DNA of 44,382 nt from Desulfovibrio sp. (GCA_031273845.1 JAISRC010000001.1:1-44382); one strand, 5' to 3'; numbered from the stretch's first letter, positions 1 through 7,876 are shown. Made by a program: numbers and translations. The notes: generated by a model from the letters alone, not told the origin.

Positions 1-12
1 AATGTATATCTG

Positions 13-106
13 CTCTGCAAGGATTTGCCGGCAAATCCTTGCCGCGGGATTGGAGCAGGCGGGCTGTGCCCGCCGTAAGCGACAATCTCAAGCGTAAAAT
101 GCTCTA
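13..106 (+). repeat. Structured intergenic element B, copy 1
   Basis: A perfect 11-bp hairpin (GCAAGGATTTG at 17-27, loop CCGG, CAAATCCTTGC at 32-42) is followed by a GATTG...CAATC stem enclosing GGCGGGC...GCCCGCC, and ends with GCGTAAAATGCTCTA. A second copy lies at 41611-41705, with the same layout but different bases in the first stem. It belongs to the same set as the A elements, because its end (AAAATGCTCTA) is the A-family head motif. No protein is encoded. Confidence 0.75.
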
Positions 107-244
107 GGAGCCTGTCGGACTTTGCCTTAAAATATTTATAACATACTGAAATTATTATATACGGCTGTCATTGATCGGATTTGCTATATATAAAAATATC
201 AGTATGTTACAGAAAATACATGCTTAAAGTCCGACAAACTCCTA
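105..244. mobile_element. MITE-like palindromic insertion flanked by TA
   Basis: The outer ends are GGAGCCTGTCGGACTTT (107-123) and AAAGTCCGACAAACTCC (226-242), inverted repeats that match at 15 of 17 positions. The imperfect palindrome continues inward (AACATACTGAAAT against ATATCAGTATGTT), so almost the whole 136-bp AT-rich piece can fold on itself. It is bounded by TA on both sides (105-106 and 243-244), the target duplication expected of IS630/Tc1-mariner elements. It contains no ORF. It separates element B copy 1 from the tail of element A copy 1, so it appears to have jumped into an older repeat. A decayed IS630-type transposase lies at about 15978-16640; a mobilising link is only inference. 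Confidence 0.7.
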
Positions 245-337
245 GCGCGAAACGCCGCCGCCCGCCCCGCAGGCGTAGGCGAAACTTGCTTTCGCCGTTA
301 AACGCCGGAGGAGGCGTCTCAAAATCAAATTGCCTTA
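245..337 (+). repeat. Structured intergenic element A, copy 1 (head missing)
   Basis: This copy carries the conserved A-family body: CGCCGCCGCCCGCCCCGCAG, then GGCGTAGGCGAAAC with a GGCGAAA/TTTCGCC stem, then GCGTCTCAAAATCAAATTGC and the end TTGCCTTA. The head hairpin seen in full copies is cut off by the TA-flanked insertion. The tail ends two bases before the transketolase ribosome binding site. Confidence 0.85.
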
Positions 338-354
338 TAAGGAGAGAGCACAGC

Positions 355-2368
355 ATGCCTACACGTAAAGAGCTGGCCGATGCCGTCCGCGTCCTGTCCA
401 TGGACGCAGTCGAAAAAGCGCGTTCCGGCCACCCCGGAGCGCCTATGGGCATGGCCGACATGGCGGAAGTCTTGTGGAACGATTATCTCAAGCACAACCC
501 CGCAAACCCGGCTTGGCCCGACAGGGATCGCTTCGTGCTTTCCAACGGCCACGCATCCATGCTCCTGTACTCCCTGCTCCATCTTTCCGGCTATGACCTG
601 AGCATGGAGGACATAAAAAATTTTCGCCGGCTGCATTCCAAAACTCCGGGGCATCCCGAATGCGGCCTGACTCCCGGCGTGGAAATAAGCACCGGACCGC
701 TGGGGCAGGGTTTTGCCTCCGCAGTGGGCATGGCTCTGGCCGAGCGGCTTCTGGCCGGGGAATTCAACCGTCCGGGCATGGAGATCGTGGATCATTACAC
801 CTATGTGTTCATGGGCGACGGCTGCCTGATGGAGGGACTTTCCCACGAGGCCGCCTCCCTGGCCGGGACTCTGGGCCTCGGCAAACTTGTCGCTTTGTGG
901 GACGATAACGGCATTTCCATTGACGGTGAAGTCAAGGAATGGTGCGCGGACAATACCCCCGGCGCGTTTTCGCGCTTACGGCTGGCAGGTGATTGAAAAT
1001 GTTGACGGGCACGCTGGAGAAGCCGTCAAAAAGGCTGTCAGAAAGGCCAGACGCGATAAAAGCAAACCCTGCCTCATCTGCTGCCGCACCAGAATAGCCT
1101 TCGGTTCTCCGGGCAAGGAAGGGTCGTCCGGAAGCCACGGCGCTCCCTTGGGCGAGGAAGAAGCAGGCGCCGTCAGAAAACGCCTGGGCTGGAGTTGCCC
1201 TCCCTTTGAAATCCCGGCTGCCGTCCGGAGCGGGTGGGATGCCCGCAAAAGCGGCAAGGCCGAGGAAAAACGCTGGTCGGACCTCTTTGCCTGCTATGAG
1301 CAGGCCTATCCTGAAGAAGCGGAAGAATTCAAACGACGCATCGCCGGCCGGCTCCCGGAAGACTGGACAAAGGTTCCGGACGACTATGCGCGGGACGAGC
1401 AAAAACACGGCGCGCCCAAGGCGACGCGTGTCGCTTCCAATGAACTGCTGGACGCAATCGCTCCCCGGATGCCGGAACTGCTCGGCGGTTCAGCCGACCT
1501 GAGCGCATCGGTCGGAACAAAATGGAAAGGCGCCGAAGCGGTTACGGGCACGAATTTCAGAGGGCGTTATATCTTCTACGGAGTTCGCGAATTCAGCATG
1601 GGGTGCATCATGAACGGTCTGGCCCTGCACGGAGGCTTCATACCCTATGCCGGAACCTTCCTGGTGTTCTCCGATTACGCCAAAAGTGCCATGCGCCTTT
1701 CCGCGCTGATGAAACTGCGTCTGGTCTGGGTGCTTTCCCACGATTCCGTCATGGTCGGCGAAGACGGCCCCACCCATCAGCCGGTCGAGCAGCTTGCCAT
1801 GCTGCGCTCCATGCCCGGCATGGATGTCTGGCGTCCCTGCGATGCCGTGGAATGCGCCTATGCCTGGAAAGCGGCCTTGAGCCGCAAGGACGGCCCCACA
1901 AGCCTCGCCCTTTCCCGGCAGAATCTGCCCGTTGCGCCGCGCGGCGAAGCGGCCGATATCGGGCGCGGAGCCTATATACTGAAAGAAAGCAAGGGCGGAG
2001 CCGCGGAAATAATCCTCATAGCGACGGGGTCCGAAGTTTCCCTGGCTCTGGCCGCAGCCGAGGTTCTGGAAAAAAAAGACAGGCGGGTGCGGGTCGTTTC
2101 CATGCCGTGCTCGGAAGTGTTCGACAGGCAGGACAGGGATTACAAAGAGAAAGTGCTGCCGCACGACCTGCGTTGCCGCGTGGCCCTGGAAGCGGCCTCA
2201 ACGGATTTCTGGCGCAGATATGTGGGACTAGACGGAAGCGTCGTGGGCATGATGAGCTTCGGCGAATCCGCGCCGGGCCCGGCCGTGTACGATTATTTCG
2301 GCTTCAATGTCGCCGGGGTTCTTGAAGCGGTAAAAACGGCCTGCCGTAATTGTGGCATAACGGAATAG
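355..2368 (+). CDS. tkt: Transketolase, interrupted by a single-base frameshift
   Basis: Thiamine-diphosphate enzyme that moves two-carbon ketol units in the non-oxidative pentose phosphate pathway. The N-terminal part, from ATG 355 (ribosome binding site AAGGAGAG at 339-346), has [11 protein letters not shown], the GHP/GPLGQG segments and the ThDP motif [14 protein letters not shown]...DDN. This frame runs to a stop at 996. The rest of the enzyme (from about [13 protein letters not shown] through the pyrimidine-binding domain with [11 protein letters not shown] and the C-terminal domain with SRQNLP and GESAP) is in the next frame. Skipping one base in the CCCCCGG run at 956-962 restores a continuous protein of about 671 residues, the normal family length. 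This is either a sequencing error, a recent inactivating mutation or, less likely, a recoding site. The TAG stop (2366-2368) overlaps a hairpin. Confidence 0.9.
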
Positions 2369-2393
2369 AGCATTTTCAACTTTGAAATGCTCT
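2367..2393 (+). terminator. Hairpin at the end of tkt (orphan A-family head)
   Basis: AGAGCATTT and AAATGCTCT form a perfect 9-bp stem immediately after, and overlapping, the tkt stop codon. The reverse complement of the whole hairpin equals the head of element A copy 11 at 38736. It has no strong T-run, so termination is plausible but not certain. The rest of the gap to 2500 is AT-rich and holds only the 17-base motif at 2401-2417. Confidence 0.55.
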
Positions 2394-2400
2394 AATATTA

Positions 2401-2417
2401 AGGAATAGGAAATGGTA
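2401..2417 (+). repeat. 17-base repeat, copy 1
   Basis: AGGAATAGGAAATGGTA occurs here and again, identical, at 5835-5851. Both copies lie between convergent genes, shortly after a plus-strand gene. No function is apparent. Confidence 0.6.
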
Positions 2418-2500
2418 TAATTCCCGCAACATTTTGAAATAATACAATTTTTAAATCAAAGCTTCAAAAATTATCTTGATATTTCAGCTTGTTACCCATT

Positions 2501-4123
2501 TCATGCGATTGTCTTGGGGCGGCAAACTCGGGCGAAACGGCGCGCTTCCCCGGCCCTTGCGGCCGCATCCGCCGCGGCGTCGAGTTCCGCAAGCCCTTCC
2601 TCCACCCGGAATACGGCCAAAGAAGTCCGCCCCGCATCTAAAAGCAGCCGCCAGTTTTCCGGCGCCTGCCGGCAACGCCGCTCCAGAATCTGTCGGCGAA
2701 AATCCATGTAGGCCGGAATGTCGGCGCACAAGCCGTCCAACTGTCGCAATGTTTCCGGATCATCACGCTGCAGATGGTCGGCAAGCAACAGACATTCAAC
2801 GGCGCATTCCGGCAGTATCCCGGCTTCCGGTCGATAACGGAAGCCGACCCGGGCAACGCGCCCAGTGCGCCGCAACAAAGCGGCCCAAGCGCGGCAGTAT
2901 TCCGAGGGTGACTCCGGAGGCCGGACGCGGCGCTCCGGAATATTTTCCGGCAGCCGCACAAGATGTCGCGCCAAAAAAGAACGCGCCCCGGCAAAGTCTC
3001 CCCGGAGCAGGGAGTATATCCCGGCCGCGCAATTACAGTCCAAAGATTCGGCGTACACAGCGCTTTCGGCGAGTTCCCGGCACAGTGCTCCGGCAGCGTC
3101 CGTCCGTCCCGATTCGACTTGAAGGCACAAAAGCGCTGCCGCGATTTCCGGATGCGGCGCAAGTTCCAGGCCTTGTCGCAGCATGGCGGACAGGGGGCGC
3201 GCCCTGCGCCCGGCGCGCGCAAGCTGTACCGCGGAAAGCCAGAGCAAGCGCCGGGCCTCGTCCCCTTCGGCTCGCTTGCGGGTGAGTCCTGCTGCAAAAT
3301 GCAGTATCTCCGCCGCGCGGTGTACCGGCAGATGTTCGCGTTGCACTCGTTCCCAAGCCGCCTGCGCCGTCTTTTCGGCCTGATCCGGGCGGCGCAGGAA
3401 AAAGCCGATCTCCTCTACAAGTTCCCGGCCATCGCGGCATACGCGCAGTTCCTTCCCGGCCGTGAACAGGGCGTCCTGATCCGGGCCTATATCCTGGGCA
3501 AAAATCAGGGCTCCGCAGGAAGCGGCCTCCAGCAACCGGAAGTTCACCTCGCGGGCAATGGATTCGTTCGGAACCATGCGCGCGTCCGAATAAAAGTTCA
3601 ACATTTCCCCCAAAGACAGGTTTTGCCGCGTTTCCAGGCCGTAAAGCCGGCGTAGCAGTTCAGTCATGCGCAGGCGCACTGATCGCTCCGGGGTAAGGCG
3701 GGCGCAGAAAGCCAAGTTGACGGAACGCTCGGCAAAAGGCCGCCGGGGACGGGCATAGCCCGGCAGGGCGCAACGCAGGAGGGCCGGAGGTTTCCGGTCG
3801 GGCGGCAGGGCCTCGAAGAGCGTGAGGTGTGGGCTGAGCACGGCATCGAAGAGCCGGGCGTAACAGTGCTGCCAGAAAAGATTGAGATGCGCATCCACGG
3901 CCAGAAACAATGTGGGGCAAGGAATCTGATCCAGACTGCGGACCAGCAGGCGCTCCGCAAGACGCTCCTGCTGTATGACAAGGTCCGGCGTAAAACCCGC
4001 CTCTTGTATCAATTGCTCAGCATCGGCATCCGCGCCTGCGGGACTGAGTTCAACCGTCCTGTGTCCCAGAGCGCGGAAAGCCGGCCCCAGCGGGAAAGGC
4101 ATGTCTATGCACAGTATATTCAT
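2501..4123 (-). CDS. CgeB-like glycosyltransferase with helical repeat C-terminus
   Basis: A 540-residue protein. The N-terminal half looks like the DUF3880/CgeB type of glycosyltransferase: it starts MNILCIDMPFPLG, and at about residues 155-280 has a Glyco_trans_1_2-like segment with NFYSDARMVPNESIAREVNF, RLLEAASCGALIFAQDIG and a trailing R-rich helix, which fits the nucleotide-sugar-binding half of a GT-B fold. The C-terminal half (about 290-540) is rich in Ala, Leu and Arg with TPR-like helical pairs (for example ALLCLQVESGRTDAAGALCR), suggesting protein contacts. The acceptor is unknown; relatives in sulfate reducers often sit near flagellar or surface-glycan genes. No convincing ribosome binding site precedes ATG 4123. 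It converges on tkt. Confidence 0.7.
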   Translation of the reverse strand: MNILCIDMPFPLGPAFRALGHRTVELSPAGADADAEQLIQEAGFTPDLVIQQERLAERLLVRSLDQIPCPTLFLAVDAHLNLFWQHCYARLFDAVLSPHLTLFEALPPDRKPPALLRCALPGYARPRRPFAERSVNLAFCARLTPERSVRLRMTELLRRLYGLETRQNLSLGEMLNFYSDARMVPNESIAREVNFRLLEAASCGALIFAQDIGPDQDALFTAGKELRVCRDGRELVEEIGFFLRRPDQAEKTAQAAWERVQREHLPVHRAAEILHFAAGLTRKRAEGDEARRLLWLSAVQLARAGRRARPLSAMLRQGLELAPHPEIAAALLCLQVESGRTDAAGALCRELAESAVYAESLDCNCAAGIYSLLRGDFAGARSFLARHLVRLPENIPERRVRPPESPSEYCRAWAALLRRTGRVARVGFRYRPEAGILPECAVECLLLADHLQRDDPETLRQLDGLCADIPAYMDFRRQILERRCRQAPENWRLLLDAGRTSLAVFRVEEGLAELDAAADAAARAGEARRFARVCRPKTIA

Positions 4124-4205
4124 AGGTAATGCTGTTCGGCTGAGGGATATAAAAATATGTTCAAGATCCCCAAGATCCGTGCAACAAAAAAGTTACAAAA
4201 ACAAT

Positions 4206-4232
4206 TGCAGCTCAAGGAGTGCAGCTCAAGGA
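4206..4232 (+). repeat. Tandem duplication carrying two Shine-Dalgarno-like sites
   Basis: GCAGCTCAAGGAG is followed at once by a second copy, GCAGCTCAAGGAG, each with an AAGGAG core. The second core is positioned for ATG 4243. Confidence 0.7.
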
Positions 4233-4242
4233 GATTTCGAAC

Positions 4243-4311
4243 ATGGCTCACTGTAACACGCTCTTCTCACAAATTCTATCCCTTCTTTCCGGACATCAGG
4301 CAATCGAATGA
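4243..4311 (+). pseudogene. Possible N-terminal remnant of an IS4-type transposase
   Basis: A 22-codon reading frame with a strong AAGGAG ribosome binding site starts MAHCNTLFSQILSLLSG and stops at a TGA. The pattern resembles the start of DUF4372/IS4-family transposases (M-h-NT-F-QLL-L--). The following sequence does not continue the family in any frame that I can follow. It may be an IS end left behind by deletion, or a chance small ORF. Confidence 0.35.
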
Positions 4312-4356
4312 AAATTTATTGATATGGTTAAACATTATAAGGAGATTTCTGCTTGA

Positions 4357-4375
4357 CTCCCGGCAAAGCCGGGAG
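4357..4375 (+). promoter_or_regulatory. Perfect hairpin in the queD leader
   Basis: CTCCCGGC, loop AAA, GCCGGGAG form an 8-bp perfect stem 130 bases before queD. It follows an orphan AAGGAG site (4340-4345). A run of three CTGCAACCC units follows at about 4385-4410. I could not fit a known riboswitch. Confidence 0.4.
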
Positions 4376-4506
4376 CACATTTCCTGCAACCCCTGCAACC
4401 CCTGCAACCCCTGCCTGCCGGGAGTGTTGCCCGATTCCCGTCCGCCGGGATGGAGCCGGCACCCGGCGCCGGTTGCGGATTGGAAGAAAAAACCATCGGA
4501 TACCCT

Positions 4507-4941
4507 ATGTTGCATGTCACATCGACAAAGATTTTTGAATTTGCCTATGCGCACAGGTTGCCGTCATACCGGGGCAAATGCGGCAACATTCACGGTCATA
4601 CGGCGAAAGTCGAAATTACCGTCGCCGCTGCAGCCGGTCCCCGCTATCCCGGCATAACGGCGGATTTTCACGATATCAAGGCAAAAATCGGACCCATTGT
4701 TGAAGAGCTTGACCATCGCTACCTTAATGATGTTCTCGTCCATGCCGGCCGAGATTGGGTGGCCGCGAATCTTGAGCAGGTCGAAGACGAGGACGGCACT
4801 CCCGTTTTTGCGCCGACCGCGGAAAATATGGTGCGCTGGTTCAAAGTGCGCATAGAGCAGGAATGGCCCGAGGCGGAAGTCGTGAAGATACGCTTTTGGG
4901 AATCGCCGTCTTCCTATTGCGAATGGAGCAAATCAGGCTGA
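4507..4941 (+). CDS. queD: 6-carboxy-5,6,7,8-tetrahydropterin synthase (QueD)
   Basis: Zinc enzyme that converts 7,8-dihydroneopterin triphosphate to 6-carboxytetrahydropterin, the second step toward preQ0 and queuosine. From ATG 4507 it has 144 residues, the usual length. The zinc ligands are visible as His16 (AHRL), His29 and His31 (NIHGH); the catalytic Cys is Cys25 (KCGNIHGH), and there is a family-typical LDHRYLND and a late Glu in RFWESPSSYCEW. An in-frame ATG at 4450 would add 19 unconserved residues; neither start has a good ribosome binding site. I prefer 4507 because the family fold begins there. queE follows after four bases, so the two are co-transcribed. Confidence 0.88.
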   Translation: MLHVTSTKIFEFAYAHRLPSYRGKCGNIHGHTAKVEITVAAAAGPRYPGITADFHDIKAKIGPIVEELDHRYLNDVLVHAGRDWVAANLEQVEDEDGTPVFAPTAENMVRWFKVRIEQEWPEAEVVKIRFWESPSSYCEWSKSG

Positions 4942-4945
4942 GGAC

Positions 4946-5689
4946 ATGGCCGGGCAGGAAACGTGCAAGGTTGCCGCGCCGAGTTCTGCGGGCGGGGACG
5001 GAGAAAGGCTCCCTCTGGTATGCATATTCTCCAGTATTGACGGCGAGGTCAACGGCATCGGGCAGGGAGTGCTTTCAACCTTCATCCGTCTGGCGGGATG
5101 CAATCTGCGTTGCTGGGGCGGGCGTTGCGATACCCCCCAGGGGCTTTCCGTAACGGAAAACACGCCGCCGATGTCCGTGGGCGATATCGTCACGCGGGTC
5201 ACGGCCCTTGATGCCGGCAAGACGACCATTACGGGCGGCGAACCGCTGCTTTATCTGGGCAAGGGTCTGGAAACGTTGATAAGCGCGTTGGGGAACAGGG
5301 GCATCCGTATTTCCGTTGAGACAAACGGGTCCGTGCTGCCTCCGGCCGAACTCGGACGCTTTGTGGATTCATGGGTTGTCGATCACAAATGCCCGTCAAC
5401 GGGCGAAACGGGCAGGATGGTGCCTGTGGACCGTATGGCGGCCGCCCGTCGGGCGGCGGACTATATCAAGTTTGTTGTCGCCGATGCGGAAGATTATGAA
5501 TTTGCCCGGAGTATCGCGCGCGAGTGCGCGCGCATGGCTTGGCCGCCGCGCTTAGCCTTTTCGCCCAAGGCGGATGACATGGAGTTGTCATGGCTTGCGG
5601 ACAGGATCATCCGCGACAGACTGCATAACGTGCAGTTCAATCTGCAGATCCATAAGGTTATCTGGCCCGGTTACAACGGCGAAGTGTAG
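4946..5689 (+). CDS. queE: 7-carboxy-7-deazaguanine synthase (QueE), radical SAM
   Basis: Radical SAM enzyme that rearranges 6-carboxytetrahydropterin to 7-carboxy-7-deazaguanine, the step after QueD. 247 residues. The core begins at about residue 23 with LPLVCIFSSIDGE and FIRLAGCNLRC; SAM-binding ITGGEPLLY and ETNGS motifs follow, and the C-terminus has FNLQIHKVIW. The cluster loop reads C52-NLR-C56-WGGR-C61, that is CX3CX4C instead of the usual CX3CX2C. The first 20 residues are poorly conserved, so translation might begin later. queC and queF are not in the window. Confidence 0.88.
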   Translation: MAGQETCKVAAPSSAGGDGERLPLVCIFSSIDGEVNGIGQGVLSTFIRLAGCNLRCWGGRCDTPQGLSVTENTPPMSVGDIVTRVTALDAGKTTITGGEPLLYLGKGLETLISALGNRGIRISVETNGSVLPPAELGRFVDSWVVDHKCPSTGETGRMVPVDRMAAARRAADYIKFVVADAEDYEFARSIARECARMAWPPRLAFSPKADDMELSWLADRIIRDRLHNVQFNLQIHKVIWPGYNGEV

Positions 5690-5834
5690 ATACGGGAACC
5701 GGATAATCAGGGTTCAAAAAAATCGTGGCCGGAGCCGTTCAGGGCCGTATTTTGCCGTTTCCTCCGGCTGTCATCGTAATCCGCACACATAGCCTATTGT
5801 CATACAAGATATAAATAAGTCGTTATGTTACATC

Positions 5835-5851
5835 AGGAATAGGAAATGGTA
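5835..5851 (+). repeat. 17-base repeat, copy 2
   Basis: Identical to 2401-2417 (AGGAATAGGAAATGGTA). It lies in the 290-base gap between queE and hndD, ahead of a strong terminator hairpin. Confidence 0.6.
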
Positions 5852-5894
5852 CGACGTATTGTTTTGCGGGGCACAATCGAAAAGCTTCCGGACT

Positions 5895-5930
5895 GCGGCG
5901 GATTATGGAAGTCCATAATCCGCCGCGTTT
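5895..5930 (+). terminator. Intrinsic terminator after queDE
   Basis: GCGGCGGATTATGG and CCATAATCCGCCGC form a 14-bp perfect stem with an AAGT loop, followed by GTTTCTT. It sits between the convergent queE and hndD genes and ends the plus-strand transcript. Confidence 0.8.
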
Positions 5931-5938
5931 CTTGTCAG

Positions 5939-5984
5939 GTAATTCCGATTCCAAAGTAAAAATTGTATTTGTAATCGGAATTAC
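5939..5984 (-). terminator. Hairpin overlapping the hndD stop codon
   Basis: GTAATTCCGATT (5939-5950) and AATCGGAATTAC (5973-5984) are perfect 12-bp inverted repeats with an AT-rich 22-base loop. The right arm contains the hndD TAA stop. It could end the hnd transcript, although no clean T-run follows. Confidence 0.5.
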
Positions 5985-7717
5985 ATCCGCGGGCGCGGCA
6001 CATAGTGCGTATGCAACAGGTCATGGGCGAGCTTGCCGTGCGGTTCACCCAGGAATTCGGCATACAGTTTCTTGATGAAGGGGTTTTCGTGCGACTTGCG
6101 CAAAATCTTGCCCTTGTCCTCGGCATACAGCGCCTTCATGCGCTTTTTCAGAATATCCGCGCGACCGCGGTGGTACGGCTGCCCGCCGCCGTCAATACAG
6201 CCGCCGGGACAGGCCATGACTTCTATGACATGGTACTGTTTTTTTCCGGCGCGGATGCTTTCCAACAGTTTCCGGGCATTGCCCAGGCCGCCGGCCACGG
6301 CCACCCGGACCGGCATGCCGTCCACGTCGATTTCCGCTTCCTTGATGCCCTTCAGGCCGCGCAGGGCGGTAAAATCCACAGCATGCAGGGTTTTGCCGGT
6401 AATCCACTCGTAGGCGGTACGCAGGGCGGCCTCAAGGACACCGCCGCTGGCGCCGAAAATCACCCCGGCTCCGGTGGATTCGCCCATGGGGTCGTCAAAA
6501 CCCTCGTCAGGCAGAGAAGCGAAATTGATGCCCGCCTCGCGTATCATCTTCGCAAGTTCGCGGGTGGTGATGACGATATCCACGTCCCGCCCGCCGTCAC
6601 GTCCCATATCCGCGCGTCCCGCCTCATACTTTTTGGCAATGCAGGGCATGACGGAAACCACGACCATGCGCGCCGGGTCAACCTTCAGTTCCTGCGCCAG
6701 CCACGTTTTTGCAATGGCCCCGAACATCTGTTGCGGGGACTTGCAGGTTGAGGGCACATCCAGCATGTCGCTGAACTGGTGCTCGAAAAATTTCACCCAT
6801 CCGGGACAGCAACTGGTCAGTATGGGCAGTTTGCCGCCGTGCTTGAAGCGGTGTATGAACTCGGCCGCTTCCTCCATGATCGTCAGGTCGGCCGCGAAAT
6901 CGGTGTCGAACACCTTGTCAAAGCCGAAGAGGCGCAGAGCGGCCGCCATTTTTCCGGTCACGGAAACCCCCGGAGGCAAGCCGAAGGCTTCGCCCAGAGC
7001 CGCGCGCACGGCCGGCGCCGTCTGCACGACGACATACTTGTCCGGGTCCTTGAGCGCGGCCCAGACCTTGGCGGCATTGTTCACTTCGGAAAGGGCCGCC
7101 GTGGGACACACTGCCACGCACTGCCCGCAGGACACGCAGGTGGACTCGCTGATCGGCATGTTGAAGGCCGGGCCGACACAGGTGGCAAAGCCCCTGTTCA
7201 GGGCGGAAAGGGCGTTCACGGTCTGCACGGTGGAGCACATGGTTTCGCAGCGCCGGCAGAGCACGCACTTGTTCATGTCGCGCACATAGGCCGGGCTTGA
7301 CACGTCGATGGTATGCCGCGAGGTCTGCCCGGAAAACTCGATGCCCTGTATGGACAGTTCCGCAGCCAGAGACTGAAGCTCGCAGGCGGTGTTCTTGGGA
7401 CAGGTAAGACAGGTCTTGGGATGGTTGGAAAGGATAAGCTCCAGAACCGTCCGGCGGGCGTTGACCACGCGCGGCGTATGCGTTTTGACGTCCATACCCT
7501 GCATGACAGGGGTAGCGCAGGCGGGGGCAAGGTTTCTGCGTCCTTCCACTTCCACCATACAGACCCGGCATGAAGCTCCCTGGTTGTGCAGGGAAAATTC
7601 CGGTATATTCAGACGGCAGAGGGTGGGGATATGCACCCCGATCTTTGTCGCGGCCTCAAGAATGGTCGCTCCCTCGGGAACTTCCACAGGTTTTCCGTTT
7701 ATTTTCAGACTGACCAT
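5981..7717 (-). CDS. hndD: [FeFe]-hydrogenase catalytic subunit (HndD)
   Basis: Catalytic subunit of a cytoplasmic multimeric [FeFe]-hydrogenase that couples H2 to NAD(P) and/or ferredoxin. 578 residues from ATG 7717 (ribosome binding site GAGGAGA just upstream). Ordered cofactor sites: N-terminal [2Fe-2S] (Cys34, 50, 53, 67), His-Cys [4Fe-4S] (His99, Cys103, 106, 112), two ferredoxin clusters (Cys151/154/157/161 and 194/197/200/204), then the H-cluster motifs TSCCPGW (301-307), MPCIAKKYE (357-365) and EVMACPGGCIDGGGQP (499-514). The small-subunit domain is fused at the C-terminus. All catalytic cysteines are present. An in-frame extension upstream is repeat sequence and not part of the gene. 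It is separated from hndC by element A copy 2. Confidence 0.96.
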   Translation of the reverse strand: MVSLKINGKPVEVPEGATILEAATKIGVHIPTLCRLNIPEFSLHNQGASCRVCMVEVEGRRNLAPACATPVMQGMDVKTHTPRVVNARRTVLELILSNHPKTCLTCPKNTACELQSLAAELSIQGIEFSGQTSRHTIDVSSPAYVRDMNKCVLCRRCETMCSTVQTVNALSALNRGFATCVGPAFNMPISESTCVSCGQCVAVCPTAALSEVNNAAKVWAALKDPDKYVVVQTAPAVRAALGEAFGLPPGVSVTGKMAAALRLFGFDKVFDTDFAADLTIMEEAAEFIHRFKHGGKLPILTSCCPGWVKFFEHQFSDMLDVPSTCKSPQQMFGAIAKTWLAQELKVDPARMVVVSVMPCIAKKYEAGRADMGRDGGRDVDIVITTRELAKMIREAGINFASLPDEGFDDPMGESTGAGVIFGASGGVLEAALRTAYEWITGKTLHAVDFTALRGLKGIKEAEIDVDGMPVRVAVAGGLGNARKLLESIRAGKKQYHVIEVMACPGGCIDGGGQPYHRGRADILKKRMKALYAEDKGKILRKSHENPFIKKLYAEFLGEPHGKLAHDLLHTHYVPRPRM

Positions 7718-7740
7718 AGTATCTCCTCTGCTTTCGGCTA

Positions 7741-7876
7741 GAGCAATTTGATTTTGAAACGCTCCCTCCGGCGCTTGACGGCGAAAGCACGTTTCGCCTG
7801 CGCCTACGGGGCGGGCGGCGGCGCTTCGCGCTAACGCCGCCTGAGCATTTTGCAATTTCATTTGCAAAATGCTCTA
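7741..7876 (-). repeat. Structured intergenic element A, copy 2, inside the hnd operon
   Basis: Full-length copy on the minus strand. The head hairpin is AGAGCATTTTGCAAATG paired with CATTTGCAAAATGCTCT-type sequence, then the GGCGGCG...CGCCGCC stem, the GGCGAAA...TTTCGCC stem and the tail AAAATCAAATTGC. It fills the whole gap between hndC and hndD in the direction of transcription, and its first bases (TAGAGC) provide the hndC stop codon. Confidence 0.9.

Noticed and set aside
181-354. An N-terminal extension of transketolase into the upstream repeats
   Set aside because: The extension is MITE and element A sequence; ATG 355 has a good ribosome binding site and matches the family start.
956-962. 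Programmed +1 frameshifting in tkt
   Set aside because: No known slippery/stop arrangement at the site and no precedent in the family; mutation or sequencing error is simpler.
4340-4506. A preQ1 riboswitch ahead of queD
   Set aside because: The hairpin and C-rich repeats do not form the short stem plus A-rich tail of the preQ1-I class, and no other class could be fitted by eye.
4353-4538. A small 61-codon ORF starting at TTG after a good AAGGAG site, with ATP-rich repeats (ATPATPATPA)
   Set aside because: It overlaps the start of queD out of frame, needs a rare start codon, and its content only reflects the CTGCAACCC repeats.
7718-7867. A 50-residue N-terminal extension of HndD
   Set aside because: It is encoded by element A copy 2; the ribosome binding site and conserved start are at 7717.
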